Below, in pieces: positions 27,410 through 36,842 of a stretch of DNA of 64,000 nucleotides. Each line of letters opens with the position of its first letter. Within the stretch, counting starts at the first letter, position 1. The stretch covers positions 58,984 to 122,983 of the forward strand of contig NZ_CADIKK010000021.1 of the NCBI RefSeq assembly GCF_902859915.1. The letters run 5' to 3'. The DNA is from Paraburkholderia ultramafica (GTDB lineage Bacteria; Pseudomonadota; Gammaproteobacteria; Burkholderiales; Burkholderiaceae). Made by a program: the position numbers and the translations under genes. Under the pieces are notes generated by a model. It did not search any database. It worked only from the letters and a program-made list of their open reading frames with translations, and was not told the DNA's origin.

Positions 27410-28495
27410 CTAGAACTTCGCGCGCAGGCCGGCGCCGTAGGTGTTGCCGCTCGACTGGCCGGTGATGTGGTCGTACAGGTAGGCCGCGTAGAGGTCCGTG
27501 CGCTTGGACAGCGGGTAGTCGTAGCCGATCGCGGCCGTCTGACGGGTCTGGTTGGAACCGCCGCCGTTGCGCGAATAGGCGTAAGACGCCATCACCGTAC
27601 CCGGGCCGAACGGCACCGTGACGCCGCCCTGCCCCGTGTTCACGTGCCAGCTCGTGATCTGCTGGTAGTTGTACGTGTACATGTACTGGCCGTAGAACTT
27701 CACGAACTTCAGGTCGTACGAGACGCCGGCTTGCGCGACGCTCTGGCTGCGCAGGCCGGGCACGCCCGAGGTTTCAAAGCTGCCGAGGTCGCCGGGGACG
27801 TTGTTGAAGTTCACGTACTGGTACACCGCGGTCGCCGCGAACGGGCCGTGGAAGTACAGCACCTGGCCGCTCCATTTCTTCGCACCGTTCTGCGTCGTGT
27901 TGCCGAGCGCGTACATCGCCGTCGCCGACAGGCCGTTGAAGTTCGGCGACGAGTACGACACCGCGTTGTTCCAGCCCGAGTCGCCGGTCACGCCCTGGTC
28001 GGTGTTGTAGGTCGGGAATGTGCCGAGGCCGAGGTACGTGTGGTAGACCATGGGTGAAAACACGTACGAGTCGACGAACGGGTTGAACAGAATCGTCGAC
28101 ACGAACAGCGGCGTCGTCAGGCGGCCGGCCGTCACCGTACCATACGGCGATTCGATGCCGACGTACGCATTGCGCGAGAACATCGTGTCGCCCTCGAAGC
28201 GGCCGAACCGACCGTTCTGCGCGCGGAAGAAGCCTTCCAGCGTGAAGATCGCCTTGTAGCCGTTGCCCAGATCCTCAGCCCCCTTCATGCCCCAGTACGA
28301 CGTCGACATGCCCCCGCCGGACACCACCACCGCCGTCTTGCCGCCCGGGAATTTCTGCGAGCCGACCCATTCGTCGACCTGGCCGTAAAGCTGCACGCTC
28401 GATTGCGCAAAAGCAGACGATGCACTGGCCAGCAGAGCGGCACACGCGGTTGCCTTGAGGGTGGTCTTCAGCGCACTGCTGATGCTCGTTTTCAT
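27410..28495 (-). CDS. Outer-membrane porin (Gram-negative porin, OpcP/OmpC-like)
   Basis: 16-stranded general porin of 361 residues, outer membrane. The ATG at 28495 has GGAGA just upstream and starts the signal peptide MKTSISSALKTTLKATACAA, cleaved after SAFA-QS. The mature protein begins SSVQLYGQVDEWV and ends with the aromatic terminal residue of outer-membrane barrels (LRAKF). Regular short beta-strand patterns with aromatic girdles run throughout. In-frame codons upstream to 28747 are not part of the gene. The long 579-bp upstream gap suggests complex regulation. Confidence 0.93.
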   Translation of the reverse strand: MKTSISSALKTTLKATACAALLASASSAFAQSSVQLYGQVDEWVGSQKFPGGKTAVVVSGGGMSTSYWGMKGAEDLGNGYKAIFTLEGFFRAQNGRFGRFEGDTMFSRNAYVGIESPYGTVTAGRLTTPLFVSTILFNPFVDSYVFSPMVYHTYLGLGTFPTYNTDQGVTGDSGWNNAVSYSSPNFNGLSATAMYALGNTTQNGAKKWSGQVLYFHGPFAATAVYQYVNFNNVPGDLGSFETSGVPGLRSQSVAQAGVSYDLKFVKFYGQYMYTYNYQQITSWHVNTGQGGVTVPFGPGTVMASYAYSRNGGGSNQTRQTAAIGYDYPLSKRTDLYAAYLYDHITGQSSGNTYGAGLRAKF

Positions 28496-29074
28496 GGATT
28501 CTCCAGTCTTTGTCAAAAAGGGTGTGGCTGTGCGAAAGGGCTGCTCGCGCGAACCAAAGTTGTTGTTGTCCGTTCGATCATCGAGCCAATCTGGGCGGGA
28601 CCATCTTTGCGGACCATTTTTATGAACAAAAATATTGGTGGTTATTGCGGGTATATCGGTCTGATTAGTTTTGTCGCTTATCGGCCTGATACGGGCTCGG
28701 CCATTAGCGTGCGCGCACGGACGCCGGCTGCCCGGTCCGTCACGCAAAGCGGTACTGATGCAGCATCAGACCGGTGATAACGCATCGAATGACATGCGGA
28801 TGACGCGCCGCAGCGCAAACGCCCCGATTTGACGACGGGAGCGGGTTAGCTGCCGAATGTTTTCAATAAAGTGTGGCGTCGAAACGTCACATTGGTGGGG
28901 GGCGTCGGGAATGGGTTAAAGCGGGAAGTCGCGCCCCAGCGGTTTGAACGGCGGAAGCCGGGTTCGGCAGGGATCAGGGACGAGATTCGGCGGGACCAAC
29001 GGGCGGCATTGCACCGCCTTCGGCGCGAGCACGATGCTCGCACCACGGCTCGTTGCTAGCGGCTGAGCTAGCGA
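28496..29074. other. Long untranslated gap upstream of the porin
   Basis: No gene supported. It contains an AT-rich stretch around 28615-28680 that is the likely porin promoter/leader. Short frames in 28846-29059 are Arg-rich with no start signal or recognisable motif and were not accepted. Confidence 0.35.
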
Positions 29075-29617
29075 TTAGTTGCGATAAGGCGAGCCTTCCG
29101 GCTGACGCGGATCGTCGGCCGGACGCTGCATCGCACGCGCAGAACCGCGCTCTTCATTGTAGCGGGCGACGTCGGCGCGAATCGAACCGCTGCGCACGGG
29201 CGCATTGGGCGGCGGACGCGGCACCGAGCTCGACTCTGCGCTGACCGGCGTAATGGCGCCCGCGTACTGCATGCGGCCACGGCCATCGCCGGGATAACCG
29301 GACGGTCCGGCCGTGCGACGCATGCCGGGGTTATAGATGGCAAAGCCGTCGGCGTAATTGCGGTCCGCGAAGTTCGCGCCGGCGTGGGGCATGCGTGAGT
29401 TGCGGTCAGCCACCGCGTTACGGGTAGGCCGGACTGCAGGCGCGCCATGGTAACGGCCGCCGTTGGGTGCGTCTGCACGCATCGCGCGGTCCGCGGGGGC
29501 ATGCGAGTAAGCGCCACCGCCGTGCGGCATGCCTGGCGCTTTTGCATAGGCGAGCGAACACAGCGCAGCGATGACCGCGCCCAACGCCCAGTGCCTCGTT
29601 CTCGACAACCCGTCCAC
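29075..29617 (-). CDS. Small exported hypothetical protein
   Basis: I do not recognise the family. From a GTG at 29617 (GAGAG upstream) the protein opens directly with a signal-peptide-like segment, RTRHWALGAVIAALCSLAYA, followed by a Gly/Pro/Arg/Asn-rich, probably disordered mature part of ~155 residues. An ATG at 29656 would add 13 residues in front of the charged n-region. The mature part has repeated ADRN/AxADRxxR motifs (NAVADRNSRM, FADRNYADG). A periplasmic location is inferred. No neighbour in the same direction helps to place it. Confidence 0.55.
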   Translation of the reverse strand: MDGLSRTRHWALGAVIAALCSLAYAKAPGMPHGGGAYSHAPADRAMRADAPNGGRYHGAPAVRPTRNAVADRNSRMPHAGANFADRNYADGFAIYNPGMRRTAGPSGYPGDGRGRMQYAGAITPVSAESSSVPRPPPNAPVRSGSIRADVARYNEERGSARAMQRPADDPRQPEGSPYRN

Positions 29618-30180
29618 CTGCTGACTCTCATGCCCGAAGACTTGCCTGAAGACCACCGTTCGAGCTGCGATGGACTTGTTTTGGGACTGGCAGAGACGCC
29701 ACGTTCATGTCGCGGCGCGGGACATCCCGACGGCCTTTGAACCGTAATTTATGGGCGGCGCCAAAGGGTGTCGAGCCAAAAAGTGTTAGGCCTCCTCCGT
29801 TGATGTAACACCCTGTTACTGCGACGTTTTTCTGCGACACAGCGCTTGCGCGAAAGTATCGAAACGGCGTGCTCGCCTGGCGTTTTCGCGGGTCTCGTGG
29901 ACCTGCTTGCCTATGACGAATCGCTGGCGGTTTTTCGTCTGAATGGTTAAATGGGCATGGACCAAACAGACTCCGTCACCAATACTGGCATCTGATCGCT
30001 GCCACTCTTTTAACCCGCGCGGCGCGCCCCTTTTGATGCACAGCAATCATTAATCGATTCGGCAAATGAATTTGCTTTTTCAATCAATTTTCAACAACAA
30101 TAGCCGTTTCCCATAGCCGAAGGCGGCGCCTTTACGCGCGTGTTCCGTGCTATTCCGCATCACCGAATCGAGACTCCGAC
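29618..30180. other. Gap with AT-rich promoter-like DNA
   Basis: No firm gene. A minus-strand frame of 76 residues (29816-30046) has mixed composition (THLTIQ...RQRFVIGKQ) but no family or start signal. The segment 30040-30125 is strikingly AT-rich for this genome and probably carries the promoter of the transporter at 30181. Confidence 0.35.
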
Positions 30181-31209
30181 ATGGCTCGCCCGAAACTGCT
30201 TCCCGACAACTTCACCTTGTGCCTCGTCGGCACCGTGATCCTTGCCAGCTTCCTGCCGGTTCATGGCCAGGCTGCCGTCGGGTTCAACTGGGTGACGAAC
30301 GTGGCGGTCGGCCTGCTGTTTTTCCTGCACGGCGCCAAGCTCTCACGCGAAGCGATCATTGCGGGCGCGACGCATTGGCGTCTTCATCTGGTCGTACTTC
30401 TCAGCACGTTCGCGCTCTTCCCGCTGCTCGGCCTCGCGCTTAAGCCGCTCCTTTCGCCACTTGTCACGCCGGCGCTCTATGCGGGGGTCCTCTTCCTCTG
30501 CACGCTGCCATCGACGGTTCAGTCGTCGATCGCGTTTACGTCCATCGCCAAAGGCAATGTACCGGCTGCCGTATGCAGCGCGTCGGCCTCGAGCCTGCTC
30601 GGCATCTTCATCACCCCCGCGCTCGTCAGTGTTGTCGTCACCAATCAGGCGGCCAGCGGCGGCGCCTCGCCGTGGCACACGATCGGCAACATCGTGCTGC
30701 AACTGCTGGTGCCGTTCGTGGCCGGCCAGTTGCTGCGCCCTCTGATCGGCAAGTGGATCGAGCGCCATCGCGGTGTGCTGAAGTTCGTCGACCAGGGCTC
30801 GATCCTGCTGGTGGTGTATGGCGCATTCAGCGAAGCCGTCACCGAAGGCCTGTGGCACCAGATCCCGCTGTCCGCGCTCGGCGGCCTGCTGCTCGTCAAC
30901 GTCGTGCTGCTCGCCCTCGCGCTGGCCGTGACGATCTTCGTCAGCAAGCGGCTCGGCTTTAACCGCGCCGACCAGATCACGATCATCTTCTGCGGCTCGA
31001 AGAAAAGCCTCGCCGCCGGCGTGCCGATGGCCAAGGTCATTTTCGCCTCGCATGCGGTGGGCGCCGTGGTCTTGCCGCTGATGCTGTTCCACCAGATCCA
31101 GCTGATGGTGTGCGCCGCGCTCGCGCAACGCTGGGGCGCGCGCGACACCACCGGCGAGATCCAGGCCGCCTCGCGCGAGCGGCCCGCTGCTGCCGTCGCG
31201 CGCCATTGA
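30181..31209 (+). CDS. yfeH: SBF-like bile acid:sodium symporter family transporter (YfeH type)
   Basis: Inner-membrane protein of 342 residues with about ten hydrophobic helices. Characteristic segments are GLLFFLHGAKLSREA, the discontinuous helix region TLPSTVQSSIAFTSIAKGN, and FCGSKKSLAAGVPMA in the second half, as in the YfeH/SBF-like group. These have the BASS fold; substrate is unknown and need not be a bile acid. Single-gene transcription unit with AT-rich DNA upstream. Confidence 0.9.
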   Translation: MARPKLLPDNFTLCLVGTVILASFLPVHGQAAVGFNWVTNVAVGLLFFLHGAKLSREAIIAGATHWRLHLVVLLSTFALFPLLGLALKPLLSPLVTPALYAGVLFLCTLPSTVQSSIAFTSIAKGNVPAAVCSASASSLLGIFITPALVSVVVTNQAASGGASPWHTIGNIVLQLLVPFVAGQLLRPLIGKWIERHRGVLKFVDQGSILLVVYGAFSEAVTEGLWHQIPLSALGGLLLVNVVLLALALAVTIFVSKRLGFNRADQITIIFCGSKKSLAAGVPMAKVIFASHAVGAVVLPLMLFHQIQLMVCAALAQRWGARDTTGEIQAASRERPAAAVARH

Positions 31210-31424
31210 ATACGCGTGCAATGCGAACAGGACATTCATAAGCGCCCTCCCTGAGCGTCGTTTTGAAGGAAGCCGCCGTGCACGGCTTTTCTGTTATTTC
31301 ACGCGCAAACGCAGGCGCTGTCGCCTCAGCCTGATGGCATAGGACGATTCCTGGCCAGATGGCGCAGGCCGGCAATCGGTCGAGCGTCACCAGCAAAACG
31401 CACCAGCCCAGTGCAACGCGTCAC

Positions 31425-31462
31425 TAAAAGTTCACTTAATTTCAAGCCGATAGGGCCGATAA
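31425..31462 (+). promoter_or_regulatory. Candidate sigma-28 (FliA) promoter of the EAL/GGDEF gene
   Basis: GCCGATAA at 31455-31462 is an exact match to the FliA -10 box, 31 bp before the ATG; TAAT at 31437-31440 is a 3/4 -35 match at 14 bp. A second overlapping set is TAAA at 31425 with GCCGATAG at 31446. Spacing is slightly off the usual 15 in both. Confidence 0.45.
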
Positions 31463-31492
31463 ACCGTAAGTCGATCGATACGTCTTCTTGCC

Positions 31493-33343
31493 ATGCAACT
31501 TCGTCCGCCCTCCCGATTCGCTGCGCCGCGCATCGAGGAGTTGATCGCCCGGCGTGACCTGTCCGCCGTCTTCCAGCCGATCATCGATTTCGAAGGCGGC
31601 ACGATCCTCGGCTACGAAGGTCTGATCCGCGGCCCGGCCGGCACGCCGCTCGAAACGCCGCTCGCGCTGTTTTCGCAAGCGCTCGCCGAGGGCTGCGCGA
31701 TCGAGCTCGAACGCGCGGCCGCGCGCACCTGCATCGAAGCGTTCGCGAAACTCGATTTCGACGGCAAGCTGTTCCTCAACTTCAGCGCGGGCGCGATCCG
31801 CCAACTGGCCGGCGCACGCGAAGACGCGCTGGCGCTGCTACGCCATCGCGGCGTCGATCCGCGGCGGATCGTGATCGAGCTGACCGAGCAGAGCGCGATT
31901 CCGGATGTCGGCAATTTCCTGCCGCTGATCGCGGCGCTGCGCACCGCCGGCGCGCAATTCGCGCTCGACGACTACGGCACCGCGAACGCCAGCATGAATC
32001 TGTGGGTGCGTTTGCAACCGGACGTCGTGAAGATCGACCGCTTCTTCATTCACGACATTGCCTGCGATCCGCTCAAGTTCGAGGCCGTGCGCGCAATGCA
32101 GCAGTTTGCCCACGCGAGCGGCGCGCAGCTCGTGGCCGAGGGCATCGAGAACGAAGCGGATCTGATCGTGGTGCGCGACATGGGGATCGGCTACGGGCAG
32201 GGTTATTTCTTCGGGCGTCCGCATGCGCAACCGGCGCGCAACGTGACCGACGACGCCCGCGACGCGCTGCGCGCGGGTCACATCGCCGTGTTTCCGGAGA
32301 CCACGCGCACGGTGGGCAGCGCGTCGCCTTCGGGCGGCATGGCGTCGGCGAAGATGCTGGTGCACGCGCCCGCGGTGCCGCGTCACGCCACCAACAACGA
32401 CGTGCTCGAACTGTTCAACCACCTGCCCGATCTGCACGCGGTCGCGGTAGTCGAGCATGACGAACCGGTCGCGCTGATCAACCGGCGCAGCTTCATGGAT
32501 CGCTACGCGCTGCCGTACCACCGCGAGTTGTTCGGCAAGCGCCCGTGTATGCAGTTCGCCAACGCGTCGCCGGTGGTCATCGAGAAATCGATGACTGTCG
32601 AGCAGATGGCCAAGCTGCTCGCGAGCGACGACCAGCGCTATCTCGCCGACGGCTTCGTCATCACCGACCAAGGCAAATACGCCGGCCTCGGCACCGGCGA
32701 GAGCCTCGTGCGCGCCGTCACCGAGGTCCGCATCGAAGCGGCGCGCTACGCGAACCCGCTGACCTTCCTGCCGGGCAACATTCCGATCAGCTCGCACATT
32801 GCCCGCCTGCTGGGCAACGACGCCGGCTTCTACGCGTGCTACGTCGACCTGAACCACTTCAAGCCGTTCAACGATCAGTACGGCTACTGGCAGGGCGACG
32901 AAGTGCTGAAACTCGCGGCCGCGGTGCTCGCCGACGTGTGCGATCCCACCCGCGACTTCCTCGGGCACGTCGGCGGCGACGACTTCCTGATCCTGTTCCA
33001 GAGCGACGACTGGCGCGAGCGCGTGCAGCGCGCGATTCACCTCTTCAACGAAGGCGCGCAACGCTTTTACGCGCCGGCCGATCGGCTCGCCGGCGGCATC
33101 CATGGCGAGGACCGGCGCGGCAATCCGACCTTTTTCGGCTTCGTGACGATGGCGATCGGCTGCGTGCGCGTCGAACCCGCCGGTGGAGCGTCGCTTTATA
33201 ACAGCGAACAGATCGCGTCCGTCGCGGCGTTGGCCAAGCGCCGCGCGAAGCACGAGACAAGCGGTTTCGTGCTGATCGATGCCGATGAAAGCGCGGCATT
33301 GCTGCGAGGACAGGCCGAAGCCGCGCCCGCCTATGCAGACTGA
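31493..33343 (+). CDS. EAL-CBS-GGDEF protein (c-di-GMP turnover or sensing)
   Basis: 616 residues, cytoplasmic. The EAL domain comes first (about 20-250): GYEGLIR in place of EAL, then ELTEQ, LDDYGTA, KIDRFF, AEGIENE and GQGYFFGRP, so most metal/catalytic residues are kept. A CBS-like pair lies at about 295-420. A C-terminal GGDEF domain carries the variant GGDDF and has no obvious RxxD inhibitory site. A phosphodiesterase with a degenerate, perhaps GTP-sensing, cyclase domain is the best reading. EAL-first order with CBS is a known minority architecture. The candidate FliA promoter suggests co-expression with flagella. Confidence 0.9.
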   Translation: MQLRPPSRFAAPRIEELIARRDLSAVFQPIIDFEGGTILGYEGLIRGPAGTPLETPLALFSQALAEGCAIELERAAARTCIEAFAKLDFDGKLFLNFSAGAIRQLAGAREDALALLRHRGVDPRRIVIELTEQSAIPDVGNFLPLIAALRTAGAQFALDDYGTANASMNLWVRLQPDVVKIDRFFIHDIACDPLKFEAVRAMQQFAHASGAQLVAEGIENEADLIVVRDMGIGYGQGYFFGRPHAQPARNVTDDARDALRAGHIAVFPETTRTVGSASPSGGMASAKMLVHAPAVPRHATNNDVLELFNHLPDLHAVAVVEHDEPVALINRRSFMDRYALPYHRELFGKRPCMQFANASPVVIEKSMTVEQMAKLLASDDQRYLADGFVITDQGKYAGLGTGESLVRAVTEVRIEAARYANPLTFLPGNIPISSHIARLLGNDAGFYACYVDLNHFKPFNDQYGYWQGDEVLKLAAAVLADVCDPTRDFLGHVGGDDFLILFQSDDWRERVQRAIHLFNEGAQRFYAPADRLAGGIHGEDRRGNPTFFGFVTMAIGCVRVEPAGGASLYNSEQIASVAALAKRRAKHETSGFVLIDADESAALLRGQAEAAPAYAD

Positions 33344-33376
33344 AAACGCTGCGCGCAGCCACTCAAAAGCGAAACT

Positions 33377-33399
33377 TGTTTAGCTGTTTTTACTAAACA
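33377..33399. promoter_or_regulatory. Operator-like inverted repeat 1 upstream of lacI
   Basis: TGTTTAG, 9-bp spacer, CTAAACA. The same short core also forms CTGTTT-TTACT-AAACAG (33384-33400). A related site lies 89 bp downstream. Confidence 0.5.
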
Positions 33400-33464
33400 G
33401 CATATTCCGGACCAACTCCAACATCTACGGGTATTTCCGGGTATCAGGCTGACGTTTCCAAGGC

Positions 33465-33489
33465 TGTTTTAGCGTCGTTTTACTATACA
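33465..33489. promoter_or_regulatory. Operator-like inverted repeat 2 upstream of lacI
   Basis: TGTTTTAG...CTATACA, the same arms as the first site with one insertion and one mismatch. It lies 52 bp before the lacI ATG, in the right place for autoregulation. Confidence 0.45.
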
Positions 33490-33540
33490 ATCGCCGAACC
33501 CAAACACCGTGCGGCCGCACTCCCACGGCCGTTTCATTCG

Positions 33541-34527
33541 ATGGCCACCACCATCCGCGACATCGCCCGCGCGGCGAGCGTGTCGATCGGCACCGTTTCG
33601 CGCGCGTTGAAGAACCAGCCCGGCCTGTCCGAGGCCACCCGCGAGCGCGTCGTCCAAGCGGCGCGGCAGCTCGGTTATGACGCCGCGCAATTGCGTCCGC
33701 GCATCCGCCGCCTGACCTTCCTGCTGCATCGTCAGCACAATAACTTCGCCGTCAGTCCGTTCTTTTCGCATGTGCTGCACGGCGTGGAAGACGCGTGCCG
33801 CGAGCGCGGCATCGTCCCGTCCGTGCTGACCGCCGGTCCCACCGAAGACATGATCCAGCAGCTGCGCCTGCATGCGCCGGACGCCGTGGCGATTGCCGGT
33901 TTCGTCGAACCGGAAACGCTGACCACGCTGGTGGCGATGCAGCGCCCGCTCGTGCTGATCGATCTGTGGGCGCCCGGGCTGCGCTCGGTGAATCTCGACA
34001 ACGCCGCGGGCGCCACGCTCGCGATGCGGCATCTGTTCGAACAGCAGCGCAAGCGCGTTGCGTTCATCGGCGGCTCGCTGGCGCACTTCAGCATCGCGCA
34101 GCGCGCGCTCGGCTACCGGCGGGCGTTTTTCGAAGCGGGGCTGCTGTTCGACCCGTCGCTGGAAGTGACCATCGACGCCGGTCTCGACCCCGACAGCGGC
34201 GCCGCGCGCGCGATGCAGCGCCTCCTCGACGCGCCGGGCCCGCGCCCCGACGCCGTGTTTGCGTACAACGACGCCGCCGCGCTCGCCGCGCTGCGCGCGT
34301 GCCTCGCGCGCGGCCTGCGCGTGCCCGAGGACATCGCGATCATCGGCTTTGACGACATCCCCGCCGCCGCTCACGCCACGCCGCCGCTGTCGACCATTTC
34401 GGTCGACAAGGAAGCGCTCGGCCGGCGCGGCGTCGAGCTGCTGCTGGAAGACGCACCCGCCGAGCTGGAAGTCCGCTTGCCCGTTCAACTCATTGCCCGT
34501 GCCAGTACTCTGGTGAAAAAGCCATGA
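33541..34527 (+). CDS. LacI-family transcriptional regulator
   Basis: 328 residues. The N-terminal LacI HTH and hinge cover about 1-60 (TIRDIARAASVSIGTVSRAL, NQPGLSEATRERV, AARQLGYDA), followed by a periplasmic-binding-protein-like effector domain with AVFAYNDAAALAAL and DIAIIGFDDIPAA. The stop overlaps the AGE gene as ATGA, so it is co-transcribed with the sugar genes and probably represses the operon until mannose, fructose or a related sugar binds. Two operator-like repeats lie upstream. Confidence 0.93.
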   Translation: MATTIRDIARAASVSIGTVSRALKNQPGLSEATRERVVQAARQLGYDAAQLRPRIRRLTFLLHRQHNNFAVSPFFSHVLHGVEDACRERGIVPSVLTAGPTEDMIQQLRLHAPDAVAIAGFVEPETLTTLVAMQRPLVLIDLWAPGLRSVNLDNAAGATLAMRHLFEQQRKRVAFIGGSLAHFSIAQRALGYRRAFFEAGLLFDPSLEVTIDAGLDPDSGAARAMQRLLDAPGPRPDAVFAYNDAAALAALRACLARGLRVPEDIAIIGFDDIPAAAHATPPLSTISVDKEALGRRGVELLLEDAPAELEVRLPVQLIARASTLVKKP

Positions 34528-35807
34528 CGCAACCCGACCAGCACCATCCCGCCAACGACGCCGCCGCGGTACCGCTCGTCGACAGTTTCCGCCACCGCGA
34601 CTTCCTGCTCGCGCACGTGCAGGACACGCTGCGCTTCTACGCGCCGAACGTGCTCGATCCGAGCGGCGGCTTCTTTCACTTCTTCCGCGACGACGGTTCG
34701 GTCTACGACCAAACCACACGGCATCTGGTGAGCAGTTGCCGCTACGTGTTCAACTATGCGATGGCATATCGCCAGTTCGGCGACCCGCAGCATCTCGAAT
34801 ACGCGCGCCACGGTTTGAGCTTCCTGCGTGAAGCGCACTGGGACGCGCAGCACGAAGGCTACGACTGGGAGCTCGAATGGCACGACGGCAAAAAGCGCAC
34901 GCTCGATGCAACGCGCCACTGCTACGGCCTCGCGTTCGTGCTGCTCGCGTATTCGCATGCGGCGATGGCCGGCATCGAAGAAGCGAAGCCGATGATCGGC
35001 GCGACCTTCGAGTTGATGGAACACCGCTTCTGGGACGCCGCTGCTGGCCTGTACGCCGACGAGGCGTCGCCCGATTGGCGGGTCAGCTCGTACCGCGGGC
35101 AGAACGCGAACATGCACACCACCGAGGCGTTGCTGGCCGCGCATGAAGCGACCGGCCATCTCGTCTACCTGGATCGCGCCGAACGCGTGGCGTCGAATAT
35201 CACGCTGCGGCAGGCGAAGCTGTCGGAGGGTCTGGTGTGGGAGCACTTTCACGCGGACTGGTCGGTCGACTGGCACTACAACGAGGAAGACAGTTCGAAC
35301 ATCTTCCGCCCGTGGGGCTTCCAGCCGGGGCATCAAACCGAATGGGCGAAGCTGCTGCTGATACTCGAACGCTTCCGTCCGTTGCCGTGGCTGTTGCCGC
35401 GCGCGATCGAACTGTTCGACGCCGCGATGACGCACGCATGGGACGAAGACCACGGCGGTCTCTATTACGGCTTCGGCCCGGACGGCACTGTCTGCGACCA
35501 CGACAAGTATTTCTGGGTGCAGGCCGAAACCTTCGCGACCGCCGCGTTGCTCGGCAAGCGCACCGGCAACGAACGCTTCTGGGACTGGTACGACGAGATC
35601 TGGCGCTATAGCTGGGCGCACTTCGTCGATCACAAATACGGCGCGTGGTATCGCATCCTCACCTGCGACAACCGTAAGTACAGCAACGAAAAGAGCCCGG
35701 CCGGCAAGACCGACTATCACACGATGGGCGCGTGCTACGAGGTGCTGTCTCACGCACTGCCCGACGGCGCCGCCGCCGCGTCCAAATCCGCGGAGAAAAC
35801 AGAATGA
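34524..35807 (+). CDS. AGE-family epimerase/isomerase (probable D-mannose isomerase)
   Basis: (alpha/alpha)6-barrel enzyme of 427 residues. Conserved segments DQTTRHLVSSCRYVFNYAMA, RHCYGLAF, the NANMHTTEALLAAHEATG strip and PGHQTEWAKLL carry the Arg/His/Glu residues used for ring opening and proton transfer in AGE, YihS and mannose isomerase. Those enzymes convert mannose to fructose or epimerise GlcNAc. The next gene is a PfkB kinase, so mannose to fructose is the favoured reading. ATGA overlaps on both sides show tight coupling. Confidence 0.87.
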   Translation: MTQPDQHHPANDAAAVPLVDSFRHRDFLLAHVQDTLRFYAPNVLDPSGGFFHFFRDDGSVYDQTTRHLVSSCRYVFNYAMAYRQFGDPQHLEYARHGLSFLREAHWDAQHEGYDWELEWHDGKKRTLDATRHCYGLAFVLLAYSHAAMAGIEEAKPMIGATFELMEHRFWDAAAGLYADEASPDWRVSSYRGQNANMHTTEALLAAHEATGHLVYLDRAERVASNITLRQAKLSEGLVWEHFHADWSVDWHYNEEDSSNIFRPWGFQPGHQTEWAKLLLILERFRPLPWLLPRAIELFDAAMTHAWDEDHGGLYYGFGPDGTVCDHDKYFWVQAETFATAALLGKRTGNERFWDWYDEIWRYSWAHFVDHKYGAWYRILTCDNRKYSNEKSPAGKTDYHTMGACYEVLSHALPDGAAAASKSAEKTE

Positions 35808-36721
35808 GCAATCTCAGTGGCAGCACCGAATTCCCCCTCTTCGTCTCTGCCGGCGACATCCTCACCGATCTCGTGCGGACCGGCGTTTCGCAATGGCTCT
35901 CGCGTCCCGGCGGCGCCGGCTGGAACGTGGCGCGCTGCGTCGCGCGGCTCGGCTTGCCGACCGCGTGCGCCGGGTCGCTGGGCGTCGACAACTTCTCCGA
36001 CGACCTGTGGAACGCGAGCGTCGCCGCGGGTCTCGACATGCGCTTCATGCAGCGCGTGGAGCGCCCGCCGTTGCTCGCGATCGTGCATCAGACGCATCCG
36101 CCCGCGTACTTCTTCATGGGCGAGAACGGCGCCGACCTCGCCTTCGATCCGGCGCATTTGCCGGCAGGCTGGATCGGCCACGTGAAGTGGGCGCACTTTG
36201 GCTGCATCAGCCTCGTGCGGCAACCGCTCGGCGATACGCTCGCCGCGTTGGCGGCCGAATTGCGCTCGCACGGCGTGAAGATCAGTTTCGATCCGAACTA
36301 CCGGAATCTGATGGAGCATGGGTACGAGCCGACGCTGCGCAAAATGGCGGCGCTCGCCGATCTGATCAAGGTATCCGACGAGGATTTGCGCCTGCTGTTC
36401 AAGACCGACGACGAAGCCGCCGCCCTCGCGCAGTTGCGCTCGATGAATCCGGCCGCCACCGTGATGGTGACGCGCGGACCGGAGTCGGCCGTGTTGATCG
36501 ACGGCGCGACGGTGATCGAGGCGCGGCCGCCTCGGGTCGAGGTGGTCGACACCGTGGGCGCGGGCGACGCGTCGATTGGCGGTCTGCTGTTCAGCCTGAT
36601 GACCGCTCCGCAGCGCGCCTGGCCCGACCATCTCGGGTTCGCGCTGGCGGCCGGCGCGGCCGCCTGCCGGCATGCCGGCGCGCATGCGCCGTCGCTGGAT
36701 GAGGTGGTCGCGCTGCTGTAA
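35804..36721 (+). CDS. PfkB-family carbohydrate kinase (probable fructokinase)
   Basis: 305 residues. The ribokinase-fold signature is near the N-terminus, RPGGAGWNVARCVARLG; the C-terminal anion-hole and catalytic base are in DTVGAGDASIGGLL (the usual DAF is DAS here). FDPNYR is the second family motif. ATGA overlap with the AGE gene. Role inferred: phosphorylation of the fructose produced by the isomerase. Confidence 0.88.
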   Translation: MSNLSGSTEFPLFVSAGDILTDLVRTGVSQWLSRPGGAGWNVARCVARLGLPTACAGSLGVDNFSDDLWNASVAAGLDMRFMQRVERPPLLAIVHQTHPPAYFFMGENGADLAFDPAHLPAGWIGHVKWAHFGCISLVRQPLGDTLAALAAELRSHGVKISFDPNYRNLMEHGYEPTLRKMAALADLIKVSDEDLRLLFKTDDEAAALAQLRSMNPAATVMVTRGPESAVLIDGATVIEARPPRVEVVDTVGAGDASIGGLLFSLMTAPQRAWPDHLGFALAAGAAACRHAGAHAPSLDEVVALL

Positions 36722-36842
36722 TTCTGCTGCCTTGTGCGGCGCGCATTGTCACGCACATGGAGCGCCGCCTGCGCACAGAACCGAAGCTCCATCATCGTGC
36801 TAGGATGAAAAAACGGAAACCTTTGGAACAAGGAGCGACGCC

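Noticed and set aside
28846..29059. Overlapping 60-codon frames on both strands upstream of the porin
   Set aside because: Arg-rich, no start signal, no recognisable family.
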